The position numbers and the translations under genes are program-made. Shown piece after piece: positions 5,589-11,863 of a stretch of 11,863 nucleotides of DNA. The stretch comes from Acidobacteriaceae bacterium (GTDB lineage Bacteria > Acidobacteriota > Terriglobia > Terriglobales > Acidobacteriaceae). The stretch covers positions 1 through 11,863 of the forward strand of contig JAUTWY010000600.1 in the NCBI GenBank assembly GCA_030838305.1, read 5' to 3'. The number at the start of each line of letters is the position of its first letter. The first letter of the stretch is position 1. The notes under the pieces are model-generated. The model made no database searches. It had not been told where the DNA came from and saw nothing but the letters and a program-made list of their open reading frames with translations.

Positions 5589-7367
5589 TTGCCCGACTTC
5601 AAAAATCCTCAACAGGAACCCGGCGCTGAGCGTCGGCTTCTTCTCGTCTTTCTTCTGACGTTTGTCGTCCTCCTTATTTTCCAGCCCTTGCTGAAGAAAT
5701 ACCTGCCGCAGGCTCCCACTCCTCCGCCGCAAAATCAGCCAGGATCCGCGCAACCCGCCTCCGTTTCACCCGCGCCTGCGGTTGCTGCGTCGGCTCCGTC
5801 CGCTGTTGCTGCGGTTAAGACGGTCACCAGGCAGGGCTCTGCCGAAACCGAAACCGTCATCGAGAACGATCTCTACCGCATTACGTTCACGAACCGGGGC
5901 GCACAAGTTAAATCCTGGATCCTGAAAAAGTTCGACAATGAAGCCCAGAACGGCCTGCTCGATCTGGTCAACCCCGTCGCTGCGCCAAAATTCGGCTATC
6001 CGCTTTCTCTGTGGACCTACGATGAGTCTCTGCGCAACCGCCTCAACTCGGCGCTGTACGTAGCTTCTGGGGAAGGCCACCTTACTGCTCCTGCCCAGAT
6101 CACCTTCGAGTACGCCGATCAAGATCTTGTCGTCCGCAAGACTTTCCATTTCGATCACACCTACGCGTTGAACGTCGAAACCTCGGTCTTCCATGAAGGC
6201 GCTGAAATCTTCGCCGCACCCGCCTGGCCCGCTGGATTTGGCGACGAACTCTCTCCCGCTTCTTATGCCGCCGCTCGCATCGACTACCATAACGATGCCT
6301 CCACCGAACGCACTGCGCTCGTCTTTCCCAGCTACGTTTCGCGGCTCGCCGTCAAGAGTATTAGCGGCGACAAAACGATCAAGGGTCCTTTCGAGTGGGC
6401 GGGTACCGGGGACCAATACTTCACCGCGATCTTTATTCCCAACGATCCCAACGCCGCCGCCATGGTTACCTTGCATAAATCCATGGAGGTTCCAGCGAAA
6501 CCTGGTTCCAATGAGACAGCGAAAGTCGACGTCCTCGGCGCCGCCGTGGGCAACCTTCACGGCCCAACTACGGGGCGGATGTACGTTGGTCCAAAAGAAT
6601 TGGCCGTCCTCGACGCTGTCTCGGTCCCTACCATAAAAAACGATAACCCCGATCTCCGCGGCATCGTCGATTTCGGCTGGTGGGGCATCCTGGCTCGCCC
6701 GCTCTTCCTCTGGCTCAAGTGGACTTATAACCACATCGTCCACAATTGGGGATGGGCCATCGTCATTCAAACTCTCATCATCACCGTTGCGCTGCTTCCA
6801 CTGCGCATCACGCAGATGAAGTCGATGCTCAAAATGCAGCGCATCGCCCCGCAGATCAAATCCATCCAGGAGAAATATAAGAAGTACAGCCTCCGCGATC
6901 CGCGCAAGGCCGCGATGAATGAGGAGATCAGCTCGCTCTATAAGAAGGAGGGTGTGAACCCCGCCGGCGGCTGTCTGCCAATGCTGATCCAGTTCCCGTT
7001 CCTCATCGCCTACTACCGCATGTTGGGCGTCGCCCTCGATCTGCGCCACGCGCACTGGCTCTGGGTCACCGATCTTTCCGCCCGCGACCCTTATTTCCTG
7101 CTGCCCATTCTGATGGTTGTCAGCATGTTCGCCATGCAGCGCATGACCCCCCAAGCCGGCATGGATCCGGCGCAGCAGAAAATGATGACATGGATGATGC
7201 CCCTGATGATGGGTTTCATCTTCTTCAATCTGCAAGCCGGACTGAATCTGTACTACGCGGAAACCAATTTGATTTCGATCGCACAACAGGCAGTTATGAA
7301 CCGCACTAAGCTAGGCCGCGAAATGCGCGAGATGATCGAAAAACGTGCCCGAAAGAAAGATAAGTGA
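5589..7367 (+). CDS. yidC: Membrane protein insertase YidC
   Basis: YidC inserts and folds inner-membrane proteins, alone or with SecYEG. The 592-aa product has the Gram-negative long form. An N-terminal TM anchor (about 17-36) is followed by a Pro/Ala/Gln-rich linker (40-78), a large periplasmic domain (about 80-355), and the Oxa1 core (about 363-575) with five TM segments and the cytoplasmic coiled hairpin around PQIKSIQEKYKKY. GVNPAGGCLPMLIQFPFL (455-472) is the family signature. The basic tail ends KRARKKDK. The start is TTG 5589; no ATG or GTG lies upstream in frame, and PDFKNPQQEPGAERRLL is the expected N-terminus, so TTG is accepted. The groove arginine (E. coli R366) aligns with T399. 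The minus-strand 506-codon frame opposite it is a codon-bias shadow. Confidence 0.98.
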   Translation: MPDFKNPQQEPGAERRLLLVFLLTFVVLLIFQPLLKKYLPQAPTPPPQNQPGSAQPASVSPAPAVAASAPSAVAAVKTVTRQGSAETETVIENDLYRITFTNRGAQVKSWILKKFDNEAQNGLLDLVNPVAAPKFGYPLSLWTYDESLRNRLNSALYVASGEGHLTAPAQITFEYADQDLVVRKTFHFDHTYALNVETSVFHEGAEIFAAPAWPAGFGDELSPASYAAARIDYHNDASTERTALVFPSYVSRLAVKSISGDKTIKGPFEWAGTGDQYFTAIFIPNDPNAAAMVTLHKSMEVPAKPGSNETAKVDVLGAAVGNLHGPTTGRMYVGPKELAVLDAVSVPTIKNDNPDLRGIVDFGWWGILARPLFLWLKWTYNHIVHNWGWAIVIQTLIITVALLPLRITQMKSMLKMQRIAPQIKSIQEKYKKYSLRDPRKAAMNEEISSLYKKEGVNPAGGCLPMLIQFPFLIAYYRMLGVALDLRHAHWLWVTDLSARDPYFLLPILMVVSMFAMQRMTPQAGMDPAQQKMMTWMMPLMMGFIFFNLQAGLNLYYAETNLISIAQQAVMNRTKLGREMREMIEKRARKKDK

Positions 7368-7370
7368 AGC

Positions 7371-7405
7371 AGCTATTAGCTCATAGCCTTTAGCGGTTAG
7401 CTTGA
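7371..7405. repeat. Heptamer array, AGCTNNT type
   Basis: Five contiguous 7-bp units start at 7371, 7378, 7385, 7392 and 7399, all beginning AGC (AGCTATT, AGCTCAT, AGCCTTT and two more). It begins 3 nt after the yidC stop codon. The segment 7371-7394 is the left arm of an inverted pair with 7504-7527. Confidence 0.75.
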
Positions 7406-7527
7406 GGCCCACAAGAGCCGCGCGGATTGCGATAAGATTTGCTTTCAAACGCTTTACCCTGTGAACCTGTGTGCCCTCTGTGTTAAAGGTTTCTAGTTTT
7501 CAGGCTAAAGGCAAAGAGCTAATAGCT
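7371..7527. repeat. Inverted-repeat-bounded element between yidC and the jag-like gene
   Basis: The 24-nt arm 7371-7394 matches the reverse complement of 7504-7527 at 22 of 24 positions, with 109 nt between them. Both arms are built of the AGC-heptamer arrays. The interior has no gene; it holds a CTGTG-rich stretch (7456-7482) with two octamers, ACCCTGTG and AACCTGTG, in tandem. The whole could fold as a long hairpin after yidC or represent a small non-autonomous repeat element. No flanking target-site duplication was recognised. Confidence 0.55.
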
Positions 7528-7537
7528 AAGAGCTCCC
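7503..7537. repeat. Heptamer array, AGCTAAT type
   Basis: Five contiguous 7-bp units start at 7503, 7510, 7517, 7524 and 7531 (GGCTAAA, GGCAAAG, AGCTAAT, AGCTAAG, AGCTCCC). It ends 3 nt before the ATG of the jag-like gene and so occupies its ribosome-binding region. It is complementary to the array at 7371-7405. Confidence 0.7.
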
Positions 7538-7540
7538 CCT

Positions 7541-8065
7541 ATGGACAAACTCGCCGCCGCCAACCGAATCAATGAATTCCTGCAGGCCGTCGTCACGCAT
7601 GGCGGCCTTCACCTGAAGTACCGCATCGTCATCGATCCTCCTCCGCAGAGCGAGTGGGAGAAGCCTGAAGTCTTCGTCGATCTCTCCGGACCAGACTCCC
7701 CGCTGCTCCTCGATCGTGGCGGGGAACTTCTCCGCGCTCTGGAATTGCTCGCCCTCGAAATCCTGCGCCTGCCTTCCGGGGACCACGAAAAGATTTCCTT
7801 CGATTGCAAGAACCAGCGATCCATGCGCTTTCAGGAACTTCGCATGGCCGCCGGCGTCGCCGCCGAAAAAGTTCGCCAGACCGGCACTCCCTTCCACTTT
7901 GCTCCGATGTCCTCGCGGGAGCGCCGCATCGTCCACCTCGCCCTGCGCGACCAAACCGATCTCCGCACTGAGAGCGATGGCGAAGGCTTCAACCGCTGCG
8001 TCGTCCTCTATCCCGCGGACTACAAATCGGCTGCCAGCAGGCCTGCCCGTCGTACCCTGCCGTAA
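7541..8065 (+). CDS. jag: Jag-like KH/R3H RNA-binding protein, short form
   Basis: Jag (KhpB, SpoIIIJ-associated) proteins bind RNA through a KH-II and an R3H domain and are encoded next to yidC in many bacteria. This 174-aa product has a KH-like segment with LLLDRGGELLRALELLALEIL (55-75), the place of the usual GKRG-x-TLDALQYL helix pair. An R3H domain at about 105-157 holds the RxxxH motif R128-RIV-H132 and the closing strand NRCVVLYP. The N-terminal Jag_N domain found in longer homologues is absent. The last 16 residues (ADYKSAASRPARRTLP) lie beyond the R3H domain and look unconserved. ATG 7541 has no ribosome binding site; a heptamer repeat occupies that position. Position after yidC supports the assignment. 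Confidence 0.85.
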   Translation: MDKLAAANRINEFLQAVVTHGGLHLKYRIVIDPPPQSEWEKPEVFVDLSGPDSPLLLDRGGELLRALELLALEILRLPSGDHEKISFDCKNQRSMRFQELRMAAGVAAEKVRQTGTPFHFAPMSSRERRIVHLALRDQTDLRTESDGEGFNRCVVLYPADYKSAASRPARRTLP

Positions 8066-8089
8066 TCGCTGCTCTCAATACTCTTGTCA

Positions 8090-8122
8090 TCCTGAAGCCC
8101 GCGTCTTTTGCAGGCTGAAGGA
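8090..8122. repeat. REP-like palindrome with GA/GA internal mismatch
   Basis: TCCT-GA-AGCC (8090-8099) pairs with GGCT-GA-AGGA (8113-8122) around a 13-nt loop. The four outer and four inner pairs are perfect and the GA steps face each other. The surrounding TGTCATCCTGA...GAAGGACCTGTG resembles a dispersed intergenic sequence I recall from acidobacterial genomes. Dispersal here is not testable. Confidence 0.45.
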
Positions 8123-8206
8123 CCTGTGCAACTTGCGGGAGGCGGCATGCCCCCACCGTTCCATACTCAAGATGTCTAGACAGCAGTCCCGTCTTGTGGC
8201 GACAAT

Positions 8207-8275
8207 GCAGTCATAAACTTATCCATTCTCACCGCCTTCTTCTTATTTATCTCAAGCGTTGTCCCCATCAAATGA
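8207..8275 (+). pseudogene. Stranded signal-peptide coding remnant of the LprI-like gene
   Basis: In the same frame as the downstream LprI-like protein, 8207-8275 encodes AVINLSILTAFFLFISSVV-PIK and then TGA (8273-8275). This is a typical secretion signal core with no ATG, GTG or TTG in frame before it. An ATG at 8205 is one frame off. The middle frame between them reads SNENSCWKTA (about 8246-8275), supplying the cysteine expected at the N-terminus of the mature family protein. One extra C in the CCCC run and one missing base before 8297 would join the three parts. Confidence 0.5.
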
Positions 8276-8281
8276 AAACTC

Positions 8282-8629
8282 GTGCTGGAAAACGGCATGG
8301 CGCAATCCGAGATGAAGCACTGTGCCGACGAAGATGCTTCTGCTGCCAACGCTGAACTAAATCGCGTGTACGAAGAGCTTTTGGCGAAAAACAAGGGCGG
8401 GCCAAATGCAACCAAGAGATTGCGTGATGCACAACGCGCATGGTTGGCATTCAGAGACGCACACCTCCGGGCACTATACCCTGCCGAAGATAAACAACGA
8501 GAGTACGGCTGCATCTATCCGATGGGTTACCCAAGGATGGCCACGGCGATGACAAAAGAGCGGACCGCTCAGCTGCGCAGAATGTTGCAAGACAAGGACC
8601 CTGGTGAGATGGAAGAGGGCAAAGACTAA
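8282..8629 (+). CDS. LprI-like (DUF1311) protein lacking its signal peptide; possibly broken
   Basis: The family is named for the mycobacterial lysozyme-inhibitor lipoprotein LprI and comprises small exported proteins; most members have no known partner. The 115-aa frame (GTG 8282, or ATG 8297) shows the domain clearly: SEMKHCADEDASAANAELNR, then VYEELLAKN (LNxVYxxLL), then LRDAQRAWLAFRDAHLRALY (the LxxAQRAWxxFRD signature), and a later cysteine at EYGC. Normal members carry an N-terminal signal peptide and a Cys before the SEM motif; here these are encoded just upstream but in disconnected frames. No ribosome binding site precedes either start. If translated as it stands, the protein would remain in the cytoplasm and lack a disulfide partner. 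I favour a recently broken gene over a functional one. Confidence 0.6.
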   Translation: MLENGMAQSEMKHCADEDASAANAELNRVYEELLAKNKGGPNATKRLRDAQRAWLAFRDAHLRALYPAEDKQREYGCIYPMGYPRMATAMTKERTAQLRRMLQDKDPGEMEEGKD

Positions 8630-8755
8630 TTTTCCGCAACTTCCCGAATCGCCCTCTCACTCAATCCTGTGGCTCGCTACTTTTGCTACTTTTCCGCATT
8701 CTTGCTTCTTTCCTATCCGCACAGGCAAAATAGATCGCCCCATCCATTCAAGCCC

Positions 8756-8762
8756 AAGAGGA
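8756..8762 (+). promoter_or_regulatory. Ribosome binding site of the prolyl oligopeptidase gene
   Basis: AAGAGGA lies 5 nt before ATG 8768 and decides the start: the upstream GTG 8669 in the same frame lacks such a site and would bury the signal peptide. Confidence 0.7.
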
Positions 8763-8767
8763 CTTCC

Positions 8768-10903
8768 ATGCAGCAACTGGCTCGTCAACTAACAATTCTG
8801 TTCCCGTTCTTGCTTTCCTTGCTGTCTGTCGCCCAGACATCCTCCCCGCTCTCCTACCCCGAAGGTAAGCGCGGCGATCAAGTCGACGACTACCATGGCA
8901 CCAAAGTCGCCGACCCCTACCGCTGGCTCGAAGACACTGACTCCTCCGACACCCACGCCTGGGTCGAGGCCGAAAACAAACTAACCTTCGCCTACCTCGA
9001 CAAAATTTCCTACCGCCAGGCGATCCATAACCGCCTCACCAAGCTCTGGAACTACGAGCGCTTCAGTTCTCCGGAACAGGAAGGCGGCCGCTATTTCTTC
9101 GAGCACAATAACGGACTGCAAAACCAAAACGTCCTGCTCGTCTCCGAGTCTCTCAACGCCGAACCCCGCGAATTGTTCGATCCCAACAAGCTCTCCACCG
9201 ATGGCACCGTCGCTCTTTCCGCCACAGCGTTCTCCGACGATGGCAAGCTCATGGCCTACGGTATCGCCACCTCGGGCTCCGATTGGAATGAGTGGCACGT
9301 GCGCGATGTCGACACCGGGAAGGATCTTCCCGATGATCTCAAGTGGGTAAAGTTCTCCGGCGCTTCGTGGACCAAGGACAATAAAGGTTTTTACTACAGC
9401 CGCTACGATGAGCCCACCGGCGCCACCATGCGCGACACCAATTATTTTCAGAAGCTCTACTACCATCGCCTCGGCGTCAAGCAGTCGGAAGACAAACTGA
9501 TCTACGAACGCCCCGACAACAAAGAAATGTTGTTTGGCGGCGGCGTCTCCGATGACGGCCATTACTTGATCATCCACGTCTCGCAAGGCACATCGCCCAA
9601 CACTCGGGTCTATTACAAGGACCTTACGCAGCCGGATTCCCAGGTTGTCAAACTTCTCGACGATTTCGATGCGCGATATTCCTTCATCGACAACGATGGC
9701 CCTATCTTCTGGTTTGAGACCAACTTGGATGCTCCGCGCGGACGCGTCCTCGCCATCGACACTCGCCATCCCGAGCGCGCCAACTGGAAGACCGTGGTTC
9801 GGCAGGGCCCCGACAAGCTGGAGTTCGTCGCCATCGTGAACAATTCATTTCTCCTGGGCTACCTGAAAGACGCTCGCACCGAAGTCCGCGTGCACGACCT
9901 CAGTGGCAAGTTCCTGCGCAACGTCGACCTTCCGGGCATCGGCACCGCCGTCGGTTTCGCCGGCAAACGTAAGGACAAAGAAACTTTCTACGCTTTCACC
10001 AGCTTCATCTCGCCAACCACCATCTATCGCTACGATCCCGTAGCCGGCAAGAGTTCCATCTTCCGCCAGCCCAAAGTCGATTTCGATGCCAGCCGTTACG
10101 AAACGAAACAGGTTTTCTACACCAGCAAAGACGGCACCCGCGTCCCCATGTTTCTGACTTATAAAAAAGGAATCACCCTCGACGGACAAAATCCCACGCT
10201 CCTCTACGCCTACGGCGGATTCGATATTTCGATGACTCCCGCCTTTTCCGTTCCCAACGTCGTGTGGCTAGAGATGGGCGGCGTCTACGCTCAGCCCAAT
10301 CTGCGTGGTGGCGGAGAATACGGTGAACAGTGGCACCTCGCCGGGACCAAGCTAAAAAAGCAAAATGTCTTCGACGACTTCATTGCCGCCGCCGAATGGC
10401 TCATCGCCAACAAGTACACCTCAACTCCCAAGCTTGCCGTCCGCGGCCGCAGCAACGGAGGCCTGCTCATCGGCGCCGTCCTTACTCAGCGCCCCGACCT
10501 CTTCGGCGTCACGCTCCCTGAAGTCGGCGTCATGGACATGTTGCGCTTCCACAAATTCACCATCGGTTGGGCCTGGACCTCCGACTACGGCTCCTCCGAC
10601 GACCCCGCGGAATTCAAAGCGATCTACGCCTACTCGCCACTGCACAATCTGAAGCCAGGGACAAAATATCCGCCCACATTAATCGCAACTTCCGATCACG
10701 ATGACCGCGTCGTCCCCGGCCACAGCTTCAAATTAGCCGCCACCATACAAGCCGATCAAGCCGGACCAGCACCCGTCCTAATCCGCATCGAAACCAAAGC
10801 CGGCCACGGCGCCGGCAAATCCATCACAAAATTAATCGATGAAACCGCCGACACCTGGGCCTTCGTCGCCCACAATCTTGATATGAAGGTGGCATTGCAG
10901 TAG
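8768..10903 (+). CDS. Exported prolyl oligopeptidase (peptidase family S9A)
   Basis: S9A serine peptidases cleave short peptides after proline; a seven-bladed propeller restricts entry to the active site. From ATG 8768 the product is 711 aa, the usual size (about 690-730). A signal peptide (MQQLARQLTILFPFLLSLLSVAQ) is followed by the N-terminal family start YPEGKRGDQVDDYHG and DPYRWLED. The propeller runs to about residue 435 and the alpha/beta-hydrolase domain starts at about 445. Catalytic residues are S562 in GRSNGGLL, D645 in DHDDRVVP and H680 in AGHGAGK; R647 would bind the substrate backbone. The residue before the serine is Arg where porcine POP has Gly. Export predicts a periplasmic peptide-scavenging role. 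The next gene starts 10 nt after its stop, suggesting co-transcription. Confidence 0.93.
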   Translation: MQQLARQLTILFPFLLSLLSVAQTSSPLSYPEGKRGDQVDDYHGTKVADPYRWLEDTDSSDTHAWVEAENKLTFAYLDKISYRQAIHNRLTKLWNYERFSSPEQEGGRYFFEHNNGLQNQNVLLVSESLNAEPRELFDPNKLSTDGTVALSATAFSDDGKLMAYGIATSGSDWNEWHVRDVDTGKDLPDDLKWVKFSGASWTKDNKGFYYSRYDEPTGATMRDTNYFQKLYYHRLGVKQSEDKLIYERPDNKEMLFGGGVSDDGHYLIIHVSQGTSPNTRVYYKDLTQPDSQVVKLLDDFDARYSFIDNDGPIFWFETNLDAPRGRVLAIDTRHPERANWKTVVRQGPDKLEFVAIVNNSFLLGYLKDARTEVRVHDLSGKFLRNVDLPGIGTAVGFAGKRKDKETFYAFTSFISPTTIYRYDPVAGKSSIFRQPKVDFDASRYETKQVFYTSKDGTRVPMFLTYKKGITLDGQNPTLLYAYGGFDISMTPAFSVPNVVWLEMGGVYAQPNLRGGGEYGEQWHLAGTKLKKQNVFDDFIAAAEWLIANKYTSTPKLAVRGRSNGGLLIGAVLTQRPDLFGVTLPEVGVMDMLRFHKFTIGWAWTSDYGSSDDPAEFKAIYAYSPLHNLKPGTKYPPTLIATSDHDDRVVPGHSFKLAATIQADQAGPAPVLIRIETKAGHGAGKSITKLIDETADTWAFVAHNLDMKVALQ

Positions 10904-10913
10904 AGCGCACACG

Positions 10914-11861
10914 ATGAAAACACGCCGCGAATTCCTGTCCCAGTCCGCCCTGCTCACCGCGGGTACGCTGCTATCCTCTTTTGACGGCGCAGCCTATCCC
11001 ACTCAACCCCACATCGCCTTTCCCGCCACGCCACACGACCGCCTGGCCGTTGCTTCGTATCCCTTTCGCGACTTCATTCTTCCGGCTGAGAGTGCAAGCG
11101 CTTCGGCCTCTCCCACTGCGCCAAAGATGGAACTCGCCGAATTCGCCGCGCACGTGAAATCCCGGTTCAAGCTCAACAAAATCGAACCTTGGAGCAGCCA
11201 TTTCCGCTCGCTCGAACCGAAGTATCTCGACGATCTTCATGAGGCGCTCGGCAAGGCAGGATCTGCAGTCGTCAACATCGCGTTCGATGGCGGGCACAGT
11301 TTCTACGCCGCCGACCGCGCCGAGCGCGACCGCGCCGTTGCCGACAACAAGCGGTGGATTGACGCCGCCGCCGCCCTAGGCTCTCCCAGCCTCCGCACGC
11401 ACATCGCTTCCGCGGACAACCAACCACCCGATCTCGGGCGCTGCGCCGCCACGCTTCTTCGTATCGTCGAATACGCCGCCACGCGCAACGTTGTCATCCA
11501 TCTGGAAAACGATGATGGCGTCACCGAAGACCCGGTGTTTCTGGCAAAGCTGATTGAAAAGGTGAACAGTCCGTGGCTACACGGCCTGCCGGATTTTGGA
11601 AATTCACTGATGCATAAAATTCCCGAAGACGCCTACGCCGGACTCGAGGCCATGTTCAACCACGCCTATGCCATCTGCCATGTCAAACAATCGGAGGCAA
11701 CCGAAAAAGGCGCCAACGTGCACGTGGATCTGGCATACGCTTTCGCAATCCTCAAGCGAACCGGATTCCGCGGCTACCTTTCCATGGAGTACGACAACTC
11801 CGGCGACCCTTACAAAGGAACGGAGGAACTGATCGCGAAGTCATTGCAGTTTCTGTCTTAG
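10914..11861 (+). CDS. Tat-exported sugar phosphate isomerase/epimerase-like TIM-barrel protein
   Basis: The product belongs to the xylose isomerase-like TIM-barrel (AP endonuclease 2) superfamily, whose members use a divalent metal to isomerise or epimerise sugars and inositols. It is 315 aa and complete, ending TAG 2 nt before the window edge. MKTRREFLSQSALLTAGTLL is a twin-arginine signal (RREFL), so the protein should be folded before export. Barrel-strand motifs are SYPFRDF (48-54), IEPWSSHF (90-97), VVIHLENDD (E198), LHGLPDFGN (D227), AICHVKQ (H256) and YLSMEYDN (E292). The E-D-H-E set matches the metal-binding pattern of the superfamily. It lies 10 nt downstream of the S9A peptidase and probably shares its transcript; the substrate cannot be told from sequence. 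There is no clear ribosome binding site. Confidence 0.88.
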   Translation: MKTRREFLSQSALLTAGTLLSSFDGAAYPTQPHIAFPATPHDRLAVASYPFRDFILPAESASASASPTAPKMELAEFAAHVKSRFKLNKIEPWSSHFRSLEPKYLDDLHEALGKAGSAVVNIAFDGGHSFYAADRAERDRAVADNKRWIDAAAALGSPSLRTHIASADNQPPDLGRCAATLLRIVEYAATRNVVIHLENDDGVTEDPVFLAKLIEKVNSPWLHGLPDFGNSLMHKIPEDAYAGLEAMFNHAYAICHVKQSEATEKGANVHVDLAYAFAILKRTGFRGYLSMEYDNSGDPYKGTEELIAKSLQFLS

Positions 11862-11863
11862 AT

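Larger units (their letters stand above)
8066..8281. other. Intergenic region with REP-like hairpin and gene relic
   Basis: This spacer between the jag-like gene and the LprI-like frame holds a REP-like palindrome (8090-8122) and a stranded signal-peptide coding stretch (8207-8275). No complete gene is visible. The 166-aa plus frame 7716-8216 is a shadow of jag that runs on into this spacer. Confidence 0.6.

Noticed and set aside
5766..7286. A 506-codon open frame on the minus strand opposite yidC
   Set aside because: It lies wholly inside a secure yidC gene. The translation is rich in Asp, Glu, Gly and Arg with no recognisable domain, as expected from GC-rich codon bias on the opposite strand.
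7371..7537. Possible CRISPR array
   Set aside because: Units are 7 bp and contiguous with no spacers of regular length, and there are no cas genes; these are short tandem arrays.
8669..8767. GTG 8669 as start of the prolyl oligopeptidase
   Set aside because: It would place 33 residues before a clear signal peptide, and ATG 8768 has its own AAGAGGA ribosome binding site.
8981..9769. A 262-codon minus frame opposite the prolyl oligopeptidase
   Set aside because: Shadow frame inside an intact S9A gene; no domain recognised.

Overview
The window is a chromosomal replication-origin neighbourhood from a GC-rich bacterium. By protein style it is most likely an acidobacterium (Acidobacteriota, Terriglobia/Koribacter-like); this lineage call is an inference from recognisable protein features and repeat style, not a search result. 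The core is the classical divergent cluster. dnaN and dnaA lie on the minus strand, and rpmH, rnpA, yidD, yidC and a short jag-like gene lie on the plus strand.

Left part, minus strand: the window cuts the 3' end of mscL (1-372). Between mscL and dnaN lies a decayed gene (about 427-976). Read across three single-base insertions, it restores a retropepsin-like aspartyl protease with a DTGAS active-site motif and a terminal GRD motif. A 13-bp tandem duplication has also removed its likely stop codon. dnaN (sliding clamp) and dnaA (initiator) follow. The 303-bp dnaN-dnaA gap holds the best candidate for oriC: a 47-nt AT-rich stretch with no G on the plus strand, a short run of TAG/TAA-type trinucleotides, and several degenerate DnaA-box-like 9-mers.

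Middle, plus strand: a 484-bp divergent spacer carries a convincing rpmH promoter. It is followed by the 51-aa L34 gene, RNase P protein, YidD and YidC. Their products serve the ribosome (L34), tRNA maturation (RnpA) and inner-membrane protein insertion (YidD/YidC). A short KH/R3H protein (Jag type, without the N-terminal Jag_N domain) follows. The usual next genes mnmE and mnmG are absent.

Right part, plus strand: an accessory segment. It holds an LprI-like (DUF1311) gene whose signal peptide is disconnected from the rest by indels and a stop, an exported S9A prolyl oligopeptidase with an intact catalytic triad, and, 10 nt later, a Tat-exported sugar-isomerase-like TIM-barrel protein that ends 2 nt before the window edge.

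The intergenic spaces are the most unusual part. Four of them contain short arrays with an exact period of 7 bp but different unit sequences. Two of these arrays form a 24-nt near-perfect inverted pair downstream of yidC. Two further spacers carry REP-like palindromes. I see no tRNA, rRNA, CRISPR array, insertion sequence or transposase in the window.
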